From Burkholderiales bacterium RIFCSPLOWO2_02_FULL_57_36 (GTDB lineage Bacteria; Pseudomonadota; Gammaproteobacteria; Burkholderiales; Burkholderiaceae_D), in assembly GCA_001770855.1 (NCBI GenBank), contig MESE01000091.1, positions 23,758 through 87,757 of the forward strand: 64,000 nucleotides of DNA. The letters run 5' to 3'. Shown one piece after another: positions 43,779 through 53,358 of this stretch (position 1 is the first letter of the stretch; every line of letters begins with the position of its first letter). The position numbers and the translations under genes were made by a program. The notes under the pieces are model-generated. The model did not search any database and was not told the origin of the DNA. It saw only the letters and a list, made by a program, of their open reading frames with translations.

Positions 43779-45716
43779 TCAGGCAGCCTTGAGTTGCGGT
43801 TCCTTGACAGTCGGCGGACTTTCCATGTCGGCCAGCAACGCGAATACTTCATCCTTGGACAGCACATAGCGCTCAAGCAGCGTGTCCTTCAGCGACCAGA
43901 TGATGTCCTTGTAGCCCTTCATCGCTTCCAGCGTGCGGTTGTACAGCTCGTCGGCCTTGTCTTCCAGTTGCCTGACCGCTTCATCCGCCGATCCATCGCG
44001 CTTGAGTTGTGTGTAATCCAGCTTGGAGCGTGAATACATCGACAGCCGGTTGACCATCAGGTCCAGCATCGACGTCGCCTTCTGGATGTCGTTCTGGCTG
44101 CCGGTCGAGATGCCGCGCGAGCCGTAGAACAGTTCTTCCGCCGCCACGCCGCCGTACAGCTGGATCACGCCTTGCTCCATTTCCTCCAGAGTCTGCAGCG
44201 ATACATCCTCGCCGGACGAAAGCACATATCCCAGAGCACCGATCTTGGAGACCGACTCGGTGCTGATCTTGAGCAGGTTCGATTTTTGTTTCACTTCTTC
44301 CCAGCTCAGGCCGTTGCGCAGATATGGGTCGATCTGCATGAAGAAATGGCCAAGCTCATGCAATGCGACGCGCTCGCGCTGCTTGTCTTTCTCCGCGGTG
44401 GTGGCGCGGTCGGTCAGGCCGATCGCCGCGCGTTCGAATGCGCGGAACAGCAAGTCGGTATTGATCACCGCTTTTTCATGGATCGCGATCATGCTGGCGC
44501 GGTCGACCACGGTTTCCAGCAGCGCGGGACTCAGGTTGGCGGTAATGTCCGCGACATAGTCGAGGTTCAGGTTGTTCCAGTCGACGCAGCCTTCATCTTT
44601 CCTGGCCAGAAATACCTTCAGCAACTCGCGCCGCTCCACGCGATTAGGCAGGCGGAAATTGATCTTCACCGAGAAGCGGCGCAGCATCGCTTCATCCATC
44701 TGCGAGTTGGCATCGTCGAAGTTGGAAGCGACCACCCAGATCACGCCGGCGCCTTCGTCGCTCTTGATGCCGTCGAGCAGGCCGAGCAGGGTGTTGGCGG
44801 TGTCGTCGTCCCATTTCTTGTCGCCGCGGCCGCGCGGCATGAACAGGGTTTGCGCTTCATCTAGGAAAATAATGCAGCGTCCCTGCGCGCAAGCTTTTTT
44901 ATAAATCGTGCTGAGCGCCTTCGAACCGCCGCCGACGAAACCGGACTCCAGTCCGGAACCCGATGCCTGGATCAAAGGGATGCCGAGTTTCTTTGCCAGA
45001 TAGCCGGCGAGCTTGGTCTTGCCGGTGCCCGCGGGACCGGTCAGCATCACGTTGAACGGCTTGTCGATGTTGTGCGATTTGTAAAGACTGCGATTCTCGA
45101 TCATCTCTTCCAGATGCGCGACTTCCTGCTTGATGTCTTCCATGCCGATCAGGTCATCCATGCTGCCCTTCAGATTCTCGGGCTTGATCACCGATGCGCT
45201 TGACGCCATGCCCGGGATGCCTTTTCTCATCACCACGATCAGGAAAACCAGCAGTGCCAGGCCGATCGCATTGCGCGCAAAGAACGTGCCTACCTCCGAG
45301 AGCCATCCGTTGCGCGCGTTCTCATCCTTCATCGCGGCCTTGTAAGTATTCAGAAACTCATCGGTTGCGATCGAGTAGGGGATGGCGTTTTTCAGCAGGA
45401 TCTCGCGCTCCAGATTGACGTGCGATGTGCTTGGCACCTTTACAACGTGGATTTGCGCGGCATCCTTGTATTTGAATACATAGCGCGGAAAATCCGACAG
45501 CGGGTCCGCCAGCAATAAATATTCAAGACGTTCCTTGTTCGCCGCAAGTGCGGTCACCTCTGAGATGTCTTGCGATTGCACGACCGGGTTCGTGATCGCG
45601 GGCACCATCGGCTTGTAAAGCACGGCCGCGACAATAGCCAACGCGACGAGCAAAAACAAGGCTGCGCGCACATAGGCATTTTTTGAAGATTGATACATTT
45701 TTGAAAAACTTGGCAT
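43779..45716 (-). CDS. Divergent FtsH-like membrane AAA metalloprotease
   Basis: 645 aa, the usual FtsH length. Membrane helices near 16-34 and 149-164 flank a periplasmic part. The AAA module has Walker A GPAGTGKT (227-234) and Walker B IIFLDEA (282-288), then a sensor and SRH region (DEAMLRRFSVKINFRLPNR). The zinc motif is HELGH (453-457), where FtsH has HEAGH, and GGVAAEELFYGSRGISTGSQNDIQKAT supplies the later acidic ligand. Differences from housekeeping FtsH include DEAQTL in place of DEIDAVG and loss of the RPGRFD segment, so it is a paralogue with its own substrates. It stands alone with its own terminator. Confidence 0.88.
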   Translation of the reverse strand: MPSFSKMYQSSKNAYVRAALFLLVALAIVAAVLYKPMVPAITNPVVQSQDISEVTALAANKERLEYLLLADPLSDFPRYVFKYKDAAQIHVVKVPSTSHVNLEREILLKNAIPYSIATDEFLNTYKAAMKDENARNGWLSEVGTFFARNAIGLALLVFLIVVMRKGIPGMASSASVIKPENLKGSMDDLIGMEDIKQEVAHLEEMIENRSLYKSHNIDKPFNVMLTGPAGTGKTKLAGYLAKKLGIPLIQASGSGLESGFVGGGSKALSTIYKKACAQGRCIIFLDEAQTLFMPRGRGDKKWDDDTANTLLGLLDGIKSDEGAGVIWVVASNFDDANSQMDEAMLRRFSVKINFRLPNRVERRELLKVFLARKDEGCVDWNNLNLDYVADITANLSPALLETVVDRASMIAIHEKAVINTDLLFRAFERAAIGLTDRATTAEKDKQRERVALHELGHFFMQIDPYLRNGLSWEEVKQKSNLLKISTESVSKIGALGYVLSSGEDVSLQTLEEMEQGVIQLYGGVAAEELFYGSRGISTGSQNDIQKATSMLDLMVNRLSMYSRSKLDYTQLKRDGSADEAVRQLEDKADELYNRTLEAMKGYKDIIWSLKDTLLERYVLSKDEVFALLADMESPPTVKEPQLKAA

Positions 45717-45967
45717 TTCGAATCCTGTAAAAACAGTCAGATTGATTGCCGGTATCGCAATAACTTGTTAAAACTGTATTGGCGGCAACGTTTCTAGTGA
45801 GCAGTTTTTAGGACAGGCTTACGCAGCAATGGTTGCGTAATTGAGGAAATAAAGTTCGCAAACATGACGAAAGTGCGTACCGACCATGCAATCGATCGCT
45901 GAAACTATATTTGGTCGGTTAAAAATGCATGGATAAACCGGCATTCGGAGCCGGAATGCCGATGCTT
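45717..45967. other. Promoter region of FtsH-like gene
   Basis: AT-rich, about 250 bp, no supported gene. Nothing specific recognised. Confidence 0.35.
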
Positions 45968-46381
45968 TCAACACCCGCCGGGTTCCACCGAGTCGAATGC
46001 GATCTTGAAAATCTTGCTGATCGATAAGCGCGGGTAGCGCCGCGCGACTTGGTAGGTGGTTGTCAACAGGGTGCCGCGGGACTGGCTCGCGAAATCGGCC
46101 GGACAGTTTCCATAGGCGGCGCGTTTCGACGAGACAGCTCTGGCACCCTGCAGAAACGATAGGCAGGCGGCAATGCGGGTCATGTTGTCGCTTTTCTGTG
46201 CCGGCCATTCGCATTGCTCGATCCATTCCCGGCCATTCTCCGCCGTGACGAACATGAATCGCTCCGGCATGGCTTGCGCAGCCATGGCGATTGCCGCGTC
46301 GTCGGATATTTTCGGTATGTCCTGCGCGCTAGCAAAACCGATCGACAACAGCACCGCAAGCGCAATTGCAAAAAATTTCAT
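45968..46381 (-). CDS. Hypothetical exported protein
   Basis: 137 aa from ATG 46381, with GGGAGA upstream. A Sec signal peptide (MKFFAIALAVLLSIGFASAQD) is followed by a small domain with three cysteines (QCEW, AACLSFL, NCPADF) plus a C-terminal Cys. No family recognised. Probably periplasmic with disulfides. Confidence 0.65.
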   Translation of the reverse strand: MKFFAIALAVLLSIGFASAQDIPKISDDAAIAMAAQAMPERFMFVTAENGREWIEQCEWPAQKSDNMTRIAACLSFLQGARAVSSKRAAYGNCPADFASQSRGTLLTTTYQVARRYPRLSISKIFKIAFDSVEPGGC

Positions 46382-46751
46382 TCGTTCTCCCTGAGTCAAC
46401 ATGGCCGGCAGCAATGCACACGGTCGGCTCAGCCCTGCCGAATTGTTATGTGAACATGTTTCGGATATGGATCGTGTGACGCAGCGCAATTATTTGTGTG
46501 CGGTCGCGGCGTCGAGTTGTCACCAGAAACAGTGGACAAAACTGTGGATAACCATCCGTAACCTTACCTAAGCACATGATTTCAAAAGGGAATGCCAAGT
46601 TGATGTTAATCAATGCACTGAGGAACAGGCTTATCCGGGAAGTCGAGATGCGTCGTCGTAGAATTTTCTTGGCCGTCCCAAGACGATTTGTACGATCAAG
46701 AATCGACTACATGACGCAGGAGGCGCGGGCCGCGGGACGGAACGCCGACGT
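46382..46751. other. Intergenic region with two DnaA-box-like sites
   Basis: AGTGGACAA (46531-46539) and TGTGGATAA (46543-46551, a perfect minus-strand DnaA box) lie close together, resembling the cluster at 22691-22725. A 66-aa basic frame at 46576-46776 overlaps the end of the regulator gene and is not convincing. Confidence 0.4.
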
Positions 46752-47489
46752 TCATTTATTTTTCGCTTGCGTTTGATCGCGTGAATGCAATCCCTTGTTT
46801 AACCGGAGTTTCACGAACCCGATATGGGTGATCGCCGCACGGCGCGCACGCACCGGGTCCTGCGTGAGAATTGCATCGAACAGCGCTTGGTGCTGAACCG
46901 TGAGAGTGCGTGATGCCTCCGAGTCATGAGGCAAATCGGAAATGCTGATCTGGATATGCTCATGCAGGAGTTTCGTCAGTGACGCATTCAGGTATGAAAA
47001 TACCGGATTGTGAGTCGCCTCGGCGATAGTCCGATGGAATGCGATATCGGCGTTGACCTGCGCTCGCCGGTCGGGTGCTTCATATGCGCGCGCCACCGCC
47101 GCAAACGTATGCGTGAGTGCCGTCCGATCATCGTCGTTGGCGCGGATGGCCGCCAGTTCCGCCATTCGTGCTTCAAGCATTTCCCGGAATTCCAGTAAAT
47201 CCCCTTGCATCAAAGGATGGCGGCGCAGCATGTCGGACCAGGGATCGGACATTCGATCGTCGATCTGCTCACATACAAAAGTACCCGCGCCATGGCGGCG
47301 CAGCAGTAGTCCGCGTTCAACCAGCTTTCCCACCGCCTCTCGAAGCGTCGCACGTGAAACGCCGAGTTTGACGGCCAATTCCCGTTCAGGCGGCAATTTT
47401 TCATGCGGTTTATAGCGGCGCTCCAGGATGGCGCTTTCCAGGTCACGCGCCAGCGTGTCCGCAAATTTGGCGGAAATTAAGTGCTTCAT
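46752..47489 (-). CDS. lldR: FadR/GntR-family regulator of lactate operon (LldR-like)
   Basis: 245 aa from ATG 47489. Winged helix: KLPPERELAVKLGVSRATLREAVGKLVERGLLLRRHGAGTFV. C-terminal FCD ligand domain with acidic and His residues (FREMLEARMAELAA, DIAFHRTIAEATHNPVF). Divergent from lutABC, with two TGGTC-N-GACCA operators between. LldR-type regulators release DNA on binding lactate. The symbol rests on the context. Confidence 0.85.
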   Translation of the reverse strand: MKHLISAKFADTLARDLESAILERRYKPHEKLPPERELAVKLGVSRATLREAVGKLVERGLLLRRHGAGTFVCEQIDDRMSDPWSDMLRRHPLMQGDLLEFREMLEARMAELAAIRANDDDRTALTHTFAAVARAYEAPDRRAQVNADIAFHRTIAEATHNPVFSYLNASLTKLLHEHIQISISDLPHDSEASRTLTVQHQALFDAILTQDPVRARRAAITHIGFVKLRLNKGLHSRDQTQAKNK

Positions 47490-47511
47490 GATGACTACCC
47501 AATTAAAAAAG

Positions 47512-47522
47512 TGGTCTGACCA
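47512..47522. promoter_or_regulatory. LldR/FadR-type operator 1
   Basis: TGGTCTGACCA, a perfect palindrome around T, 23 bp before the lldR start. It continues with AATATACCATT, similar to the flank of operator 2. It suggests autoregulation. Confidence 0.75.
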
Positions 47523-47635
47523 ATATACCATTCGTGTTTGGCTATGCGAACATGGAATCAAGCACTGCAAGGATTTGACGGCGTGAAAGCAGGAGAACAC
47601 GGGGCGACGATGCGAAACAGTGGTTTTGTTTCTAG

Positions 47636-47646
47636 TGGTCCGACCA
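47636..47646. promoter_or_regulatory. LldR/FadR-type operator 2
   Basis: TGGTCCGACCA followed by AATATGCCATT, a near copy of operator 1, 124 bp away and about 90 bp before lutA. The spacing allows DNA looping or independent control of the two directions. Confidence 0.75.
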
Positions 47647-47736
47647 ATATGCCATTTCGTTCTGTATCAACGAAGATGAGGCAAGCCGGCAATTGCCTCA
47701 CGGCGCCGCGCCGCGATCGATCAAAAAAAGGAAACG

Positions 47737-48480
47737 ATGAAAGTTGCTCTGTTTATTCCCTGCTTTATTGACGCCTTCTTTCCGGACGTCGGCAAGGCAA
47801 CGCTTGAGCTCCTGGAGCGGCTCGGCTGCGAAGTGATATTCCCGCTCGACCAGACATGCTGCGGCCAGCCGATGGGAAATAGCGGGTGCGAGAGCGACGC
47901 GGCCGCCGCGGAAAATTTATTTGTCGAAAATTTTTCCGGGTACGAGTATATCGTCGCCCCCGGCGGAAGCTGCGTTCACCATGTACGGGACAAGTTCACC
48001 GCGATTCCGCAAACCGCCGATGTGAAAGCGGTCCGGGCGAACACCTACGAACTGGTTGAATTCCTGCATGACGTACTGCAAGTCAAGGACTTTCCGTGGG
48101 CGGAATTTCCGCACAAGGTCGGGTTGCATAACAGTTGCGGCACGCTGCGCGGGCTGCGCACCGCCAGCATGTCGGAGATTAACGAGCCGTACTTTTCGAA
48201 GCCGATGACGCTGTTGAAACAGGTCAAGGACATCGAGTTCGTCACGCCGTCTCGCCCCGATGAGTGTTGCGGATTTGGCGGTACTTTTTGCGTGGGTGAG
48301 GAACCCATTTCAGCGCGCATGGGATATGACAAGGTGCGCGACCACCGGCAGGCCGGCGCGGACTACATCGTTTCCGCCGATTCGTCGTGCCTCATGCACC
48401 AGAAAGGCTGTTCCGATCGCATGCAGCTCGGCCTGAAGTTCATTCACATCGCCCAGATACTGAATGGAGCGCGTTCATGA
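47737..48480 (+). CDS. lutA: L-lactate utilisation protein LutA (LldE)
   Basis: 247 aa. Two CCG cysteine motifs of the heterodisulfide-reductase-like family: DQTCCGQPMGN and RPDECCGFGGTFC, with the second-half C in HNSCGTLR. LutA works with LutB and LutC as an iron-sulfur lactate-oxidising complex, sending electrons to the quinone pool or a soluble acceptor. It overlaps lutB by 4 bp. Confidence 0.93.
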   Translation: MKVALFIPCFIDAFFPDVGKATLELLERLGCEVIFPLDQTCCGQPMGNSGCESDAAAAENLFVENFSGYEYIVAPGGSCVHHVRDKFTAIPQTADVKAVRANTYELVEFLHDVLQVKDFPWAEFPHKVGLHNSCGTLRGLRTASMSEINEPYFSKPMTLLKQVKDIEFVTPSRPDECCGFGGTFCVGEEPISARMGYDKVRDHRQAGADYIVSADSSCLMHQKGCSDRMQLGLKFIHIAQILNGARS

Positions 48481-49853
48481 AGCGGGTCGACCACGCCAAG
48501 CTTTCCAAAGAGTTCATCGTTCAGGAAAAACACGTCCAGTTTCACGACAAGCGCTTGTGGGATTTGCGCACGGCTCGCGATGTAGCCGCTTTCGGCATTC
48601 CTGAATGGGAAGAACTGCGCTCGCTGGCCTCCGCCATCAAGGAGCATACGCTCTCGAATCTCGCGGACTATCTGCAGGAGTTCGAACGCAACGCGATTCG
48701 AAACGGGGTGGTCGTGCACTGGGCGCGAGACGCTGATGAACACAATCGCATCGTCCATGAAATCCTCAGCAGCCGTGGCGCGAAATCGCTGGTCAAGAGC
48801 AAGTCGATGCTGACGGAAGAATGCGAAATGCGCCCATACCTCGAAGCGCGCGGCATTGCAGTGCTTGAAACGGATCTGGGAGAGCAGATACAGCAATTTG
48901 ACGATCAGCTTCCCAGTCATATCGTTCTTCCGGCCGTGCATAAACTTGCAACGGATGTGGCGGAGGTATTTTCAAGGACGATTGGAACCGATCCGGAAAA
49001 CAGCGACCCTTATTACCTCGCGGAAGCGCAACGCCAGGCGACGCGCCCGCATTTCCTGAATGCCGATGCGGGCATGACGGGTTGCAATTTCGCGGTCGCG
49101 AAAACCGGCGGAATCACGGTGTGCACCAATGAAGGAAACGCCGACCTGTGCGCCAATGTGCCGCCCTTGCATATTGCGTCGATCGGGATTGAAAAGCTTG
49201 TCCCGAAGCTTGAACACCTTGCCGTATATATCCGGCTGTTGTCGCGCAGTGCGCTCGGTTCGCCCATCACCCAGTACACCTCGCATTTCCGGGCGCCGCG
49301 CAAAGGCGGGGAAATGCATTTCATCCTGGTTGACAACGGTCGCTCTGAGCGCTTGGCGATGGATGACTTCTGGCGCTCGCTGAAGTGCATCCGCTGCGGC
49401 GCTTGCATGAATACCTGCCCGGTTTACCGCAGAAGCAGCGGACTCAGTTACGGCGGGGTATATGCCGGACCGATCGGCGCGATTATCAATCCCACGTTTG
49501 ACTTGAAAAAATACAGCAGCTTGCCATTCGCTTCCACGCTGTGCGGAAGCTGTGGCAACGTCTGTCCGGTGAAAATAAATATTCACGAACAACTGTACAA
49601 ATGGCGCCAGGTCATCGCGCAAAACCACGAGCTTTCATTCGTCAAGAAGGAATCAATGAAAGTTGCCGGAACCGTTCTCGGAAATCCGCAATCGTACCGT
49701 GCCGCCATTGCCGTCGTGAACAAGGCGACATCCAGTTTGCCTCGGGCGTTTATCTACAACCCGTTCAACGCATGGGGAAAACAGCGCGAGGTTCCCGATC
49801 CCCCGAAGTCCAGCTTCAGGCAATGGTATTTAAAGAACAGGAAAGTGAAATGA
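48477..49853 (+). CDS. lutB: L-lactate utilisation iron-sulfur protein LutB (LldF)
   Basis: 458 aa from ATG 48477. An LUD domain (ENRMKSMLTEECEM-like KSMLTEECEMRPYLEARG; FAVAKTGGITVCTNEGNA) is followed by two [4Fe-4S] motifs, CIRCGACMNTCPVY and CGSCGNVCPVKI. Central electron-transfer subunit of the LutABC complex. Overlaps lutA and lutC by 4 bp each. Confidence 0.93.
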   Translation: MKRVDHAKLSKEFIVQEKHVQFHDKRLWDLRTARDVAAFGIPEWEELRSLASAIKEHTLSNLADYLQEFERNAIRNGVVVHWARDADEHNRIVHEILSSRGAKSLVKSKSMLTEECEMRPYLEARGIAVLETDLGEQIQQFDDQLPSHIVLPAVHKLATDVAEVFSRTIGTDPENSDPYYLAEAQRQATRPHFLNADAGMTGCNFAVAKTGGITVCTNEGNADLCANVPPLHIASIGIEKLVPKLEHLAVYIRLLSRSALGSPITQYTSHFRAPRKGGEMHFILVDNGRSERLAMDDFWRSLKCIRCGACMNTCPVYRRSSGLSYGGVYAGPIGAIINPTFDLKKYSSLPFASTLCGSCGNVCPVKINIHEQLYKWRQVIAQNHELSFVKKESMKVAGTVLGNPQSYRAAIAVVNKATSSLPRAFIYNPFNAWGKQREVPDPPKSSFRQWYLKNRKVK

Positions 49854-50443
49854 ACGGTCGCGATGAAATACTTGAAAAGGTACGGAACGCGCAACCGAAG
49901 GGCTGCGCGTTACCCGAGGTGCCGATGTTCGATAGCGGATTGCCTCCGGCCTTGCAAACGTTCAAGGATGCACTCGCGAAGATAGGCGGGGAATGGGTTC
50001 ACGCCGCTGACGATCAGGACATCGAGGCGTTGATCCGGTCGCGCCATGTCATGGCAAAAGTCATTTGTTCTGCGGTACCGGAAGTGGCCGGTACGCGGCG
50101 TGTCGTGGCCGCAATGACGCAGCGGCAGATGGACGATGTCGACGTAGGGGTGGTGCGCGCGGGCTTTGCGGTGGCCGAGACCGGTTCGATCTGGCTCAGC
50201 GAAGAACAATATCAAATCAATGCACTCGGCTATCTTTCGCAGCACCTTGTCGTGTTGCTGGACCCCGCCGATATTGTCGGGAACCTGCACCATGCCTACC
50301 GTCATCGCGGGTTCTTCGAAGCAGGCTACGCCGTGCTGGTCAGCGGCCCGTCCGCTACCGCGGATATCGAAGGCGTGCTGATTCGAGGTGCGCAAGGTGT
50401 CCGTACGCTGACGGTTATTCCTGTCGCTCGCGAACGCCGGTAA
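49850..50443 (+). CDS. lutC: L-lactate utilisation protein LutC (LldG)
   Basis: 197 aa from ATG 49850. LUD-domain protein; VVRAGFAVAETGSIWLS and HLVVLLDPADIV are family features. Third member of LutABC. It is translated by overlap with lutB. No lactate permease (lutP) follows; instead an ABC solute-binding protein gene comes next. Confidence 0.9.
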   Translation: MNGRDEILEKVRNAQPKGCALPEVPMFDSGLPPALQTFKDALAKIGGEWVHAADDQDIEALIRSRHVMAKVICSAVPEVAGTRRVVAAMTQRQMDDVDVGVVRAGFAVAETGSIWLSEEQYQINALGYLSQHLVVLLDPADIVGNLHHAYRHRGFFEAGYAVLVSGPSATADIEGVLIRGAQGVRTLTVIPVARERR

Positions 50444-50596
50444 TCCGTGCGCAAGCCGCTGCTCGATGGCTGAGCGGGAAAAAAGAAAACAATATTTCCG
50501 TAGCCGATGTTTCGCAAAGCGATGCCGGTAGATCCGAGTTTTTTCAGGAGCAGTAGCTGCGTATCAGCGCTTTTTTATAGTAACGAGGGGACAAGC

Positions 50597-51826
50597 ATGA
50601 CAATCATAAAATACATACTTCACGCTTTAATTGTTTTTACGATGGCTGCCTCATTTTCACAGGCATCCGCACAAAACCCGAGCGGGGAAACCCTGAGAAT
50701 CGGTGTGTCGGGACCGTTTACGGGGGGCTCCAGTCCGATGGGCGAAAGCATGCGCAACGGCATTCGCCTCGCCGTGGCCGAGATCAACGGTATCGGTGGT
50801 GTCCATGGGAAGAAGATCGAACTGATTGAAAAAGACGATGAAGCCAAGCCTGAAATCGGCGCAAAAATCGCCGAGGAATTCACGCTAAGCAAAGTGGTGG
50901 CAACCATCGGCATCGTGAATACCGGTGTCGGCCTTGCGTCCATCGACGCCTATCAGAAAGCAAAGATACCGCTGATCGTCGCGGTATCGACGGGTACCTC
51001 GCTGACGCAGAAATATGCTCCTCCCGCGGCGCCGGACAATTACATTTTCCGGGTTTCTCCGACCTTGGATCTTGAAGCAAAGGTGCTGGTCGCGGACATC
51101 AAACGCAAGGGGATGAGCAAGGTCGCGTTACTCGCGGATAGCACCGCATACGGTGAAGCAGGCTTGAGGGCATTTCTTGAACAGGCGAAGACGGCCGGCG
51201 TAGTGGTTTCCGGACAAGAGCGTTTCAATATCGGGGCCACGGACATGAGTGCCCAGGTGGCGCAGGTAAAGGCAAGCGGCGCCGAAGCGCTGGTGATCTG
51301 GGGAATCGGCCCCGAAATGGCGGTTATCGCCAGGAACAAGGAAGCCGCCAGATGGAAAGTTCCGTTAATGGGAAGCTGGACCTTTTCCATGGCCAACTTC
51401 ACCGAAGGCGCGGGGCGCGCCGGGGAAGGTGCATTGATGCCGCAAACGTTTATCCAGGATCTCGGATCGATCAGCAAGAACAGTTTTTTACTCGCTTACC
51501 ATCGGACTTTCAAGATAGAGCTTATTCCATCGCCGATGAGCGCGGCGCAGGGTTATGACAGCATGCATTTGCTGTTCCTGGCGCTGCGCCAGGCAAACTC
51601 AACCGATGGAGAAAAAATAAAGAACGCGCTCGAGAACTTGAAAGTTCGATACCAAGGCGTCATCACCAGCTACAACAAGCCTTTTTCCAAAAATGATCAT
51701 GACGCGATTACCCAGAACATGATCCTGATCGGCAGGGTGACTTCGGGCCGGGTCGACTATGCGTCTGCCGAAGACCAAAAGCGCGGCGCGTTGATACTGG
51801 TAAAGCAGGGCAAAGCGAATAAATAA
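50597..51826 (+). CDS. ABC transporter substrate-binding protein (branched-chain amino acid type)
   Basis: 409 aa from ATG 50597 (GAGGGG upstream). Signal peptide ends ASAQN. Type I periplasmic-binding fold: LRIGVSGPFTGGSSPMGESMRNGIRLAVAEINGIGG at the start and ELIEKDDEAKPE. This belongs to the LivK/aromatic-acid branch. No permease or ATPase genes are nearby, so it is an orphan; it may feed a transporter encoded elsewhere or carry lactate-related acids, as its position after lutABC suggests. The C-terminus has a strong terminator. Confidence 0.88.
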   Translation: MTIIKYILHALIVFTMAASFSQASAQNPSGETLRIGVSGPFTGGSSPMGESMRNGIRLAVAEINGIGGVHGKKIELIEKDDEAKPEIGAKIAEEFTLSKVVATIGIVNTGVGLASIDAYQKAKIPLIVAVSTGTSLTQKYAPPAAPDNYIFRVSPTLDLEAKVLVADIKRKGMSKVALLADSTAYGEAGLRAFLEQAKTAGVVVSGQERFNIGATDMSAQVAQVKASGAEALVIWGIGPEMAVIARNKEAARWKVPLMGSWTFSMANFTEGAGRAGEGALMPQTFIQDLGSISKNSFLLAYHRTFKIELIPSPMSAAQGYDSMHLLFLALRQANSTDGEKIKNALENLKVRYQGVITSYNKPFSKNDHDAITQNMILIGRVTSGRVDYASAEDQKRGALILVKQGKANK

Positions 51827-51842
51827 GCTGGCTGACTTGCGG

Positions 51843-51878
51843 GCCGAATTTATGTTGTGAACACGACATGAATTCGGC
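51843..51878 (+). terminator. Hairpin after substrate-binding protein gene
   Basis: GCCGAATT pairs with AATTCGGC, and inside ATGT.GTG pairs with CAC.ACAT, giving a long, slightly interrupted stem. A weak T-rich stretch (TGTTTATTTTA) follows. Confidence 0.75.
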
Positions 51879-52008
51879 GCTGTTTATTTTATGGCAGCGG
51901 ATTTTGCCGGGCGCTGCAGGACAACTACTAATCCATGACGATGCATGCCGTATGCCGGCCGGCGGCCGTCGCATCGAAGCTGGACATTTATCCTCCGTTG
52001 ATGTCACC

Positions 52009-53139
52009 ATGTCTCAAGCGAGTTTGCGGGAGAGTATTGTGGACGAGACAAGAAAAGCAGAGGAGGAGGAAGCCGAGCGACGCCGTCTGACCGAGGCTGC
52101 TCGCCGCTACCAGGATTTCACCGCGCTGTCGCGCGACTGGTATTGGGAAATGAACGACCAGTTTCAATTCACTTATTTTTCCAAGGAATTTGAAGAAGCA
52201 ACCGGGATCATGCTCAGCCGCGTTATCGGCAAGACCCGATGGGAAGGGTTGGGCGCCAAGGAGTATGGCGACGTGGATTGGGATGGCCATATCCAGACAA
52301 TGATGGCGCGCAAGCCGTTCCACGGCTTCGAGTATCCAAGCCGCAGGCGTCCCGGTCGCATACTCTGGTTTCGTAGCAGTGGCAAGCCGCGCTTTGATGA
52401 TGACGGCAACTTTGTCGGCTATTTCGGTATCGCGTCCGAGATCAGCGCGTTCAAGAATATTGAAGATAATCTCCGGGAAACCAATGCCAAACAGCAGAGC
52501 CTGATCAGTGAGCTGGAGCAGACGAAGGCAGAACTGATACGGTCGGTTGAAGCCGCTGCCGCGAGCCAGCGTGCGCTGGAGCGAGCCCATACTGAACTTG
52601 AACGGAAACACGGTGAACTCCGGGTGCTTAGTGAGGAACTTCACGTCATATCCATCACCGATCCATTAACCGGCGCGTTCAACAGGCGGTTTTTCCTGGA
52701 GTCGACCACAAAAATGATCAGCTTTGCCAAGCGGCATCGGCATGCGTTGTCTATTCTCATGCTTGATGTCGATCATTTCAAAAAAATAAACGACGTTCAC
52801 GGACATCTCGTCGGCGATAAGGTATTGCAGACCTTGACCAGGATTTGGAAAGAGGCGTTGCGGGATGAAGACATTTTTTCTCGTTTCGGCGGCGAGGAAT
52901 TTATCATCGCACTTCCAAATACCGACATCACGGCAGCGGCGGTCGCCGCTGAACGCCTTCGGATTAGCATGCTTGACCAGCCGATCGGGCTGGATGGCAT
53001 GGCGCTCCAGGTGACAGTCAGTATAGGAGCATCGCAATACCTGCCAAGCGAAGACAGCATCCAGGACACGATCAAACGTGCCGATGACGCACTCTATGCC
53101 GCGAAAAGCAATGGGCGTAACCGGGTTGTTGCAAAATGA
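52009..53139 (+). CDS. PAS-GGDEF diguanylate cyclase
   Basis: 376 aa from ATG 52009 (an earlier frame opens at 51868). One PAS domain (about 40-150; RDWYWEMNDQFQFTYFS, and the following PAC region) leads through a coiled-coil segment (SLISELEQTKAEL...) to a GGDEF domain with GGEEF and an intact I-site RDED five residues before it. It makes c-di-GMP with likely product inhibition. No membrane helix; the signal is probably cytoplasmic. It starts a cluster of three c-di-GMP genes. Confidence 0.9.
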   Translation: MSQASLRESIVDETRKAEEEEAERRRLTEAARRYQDFTALSRDWYWEMNDQFQFTYFSKEFEEATGIMLSRVIGKTRWEGLGAKEYGDVDWDGHIQTMMARKPFHGFEYPSRRRPGRILWFRSSGKPRFDDDGNFVGYFGIASEISAFKNIEDNLRETNAKQQSLISELEQTKAELIRSVEAAAASQRALERAHTELERKHGELRVLSEELHVISITDPLTGAFNRRFFLESTTKMISFAKRHRHALSILMLDVDHFKKINDVHGHLVGDKVLQTLTRIWKEALRDEDIFSRFGGEEFIIALPNTDITAAAVAAERLRISMLDQPIGLDGMALQVTVSIGASQYLPSEDSIQDTIKRADDALYAAKSNGRNRVVAK

Positions 53140-53358
53140 CATGAGGCCTTCTGGCGGATGTCCGCTTTGGTTTTTTTAATTCCAGTCCGTCCGCTTCCGG
53201 TTTCGTATGCTGTCTGCGACCATCAATCGAAATTGTCGCTGGTCATGTGTAATTCATCTGCCTTCCTCGCGCCGGAGCCGTTGGGGAACGCGCTCGCAAA
53301 CAAATGGTCGAAAAATCAACGGATTTTTACTATCGCCAAGCGAGGCAACCTGAAATTG

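Noticed and set aside
46576..46776. 66-aa plus-strand reading frame rich in Arg
   Set aside because: Overlaps the end of the regulator gene, lacks a good ribosome site, and has no recognisable motif.
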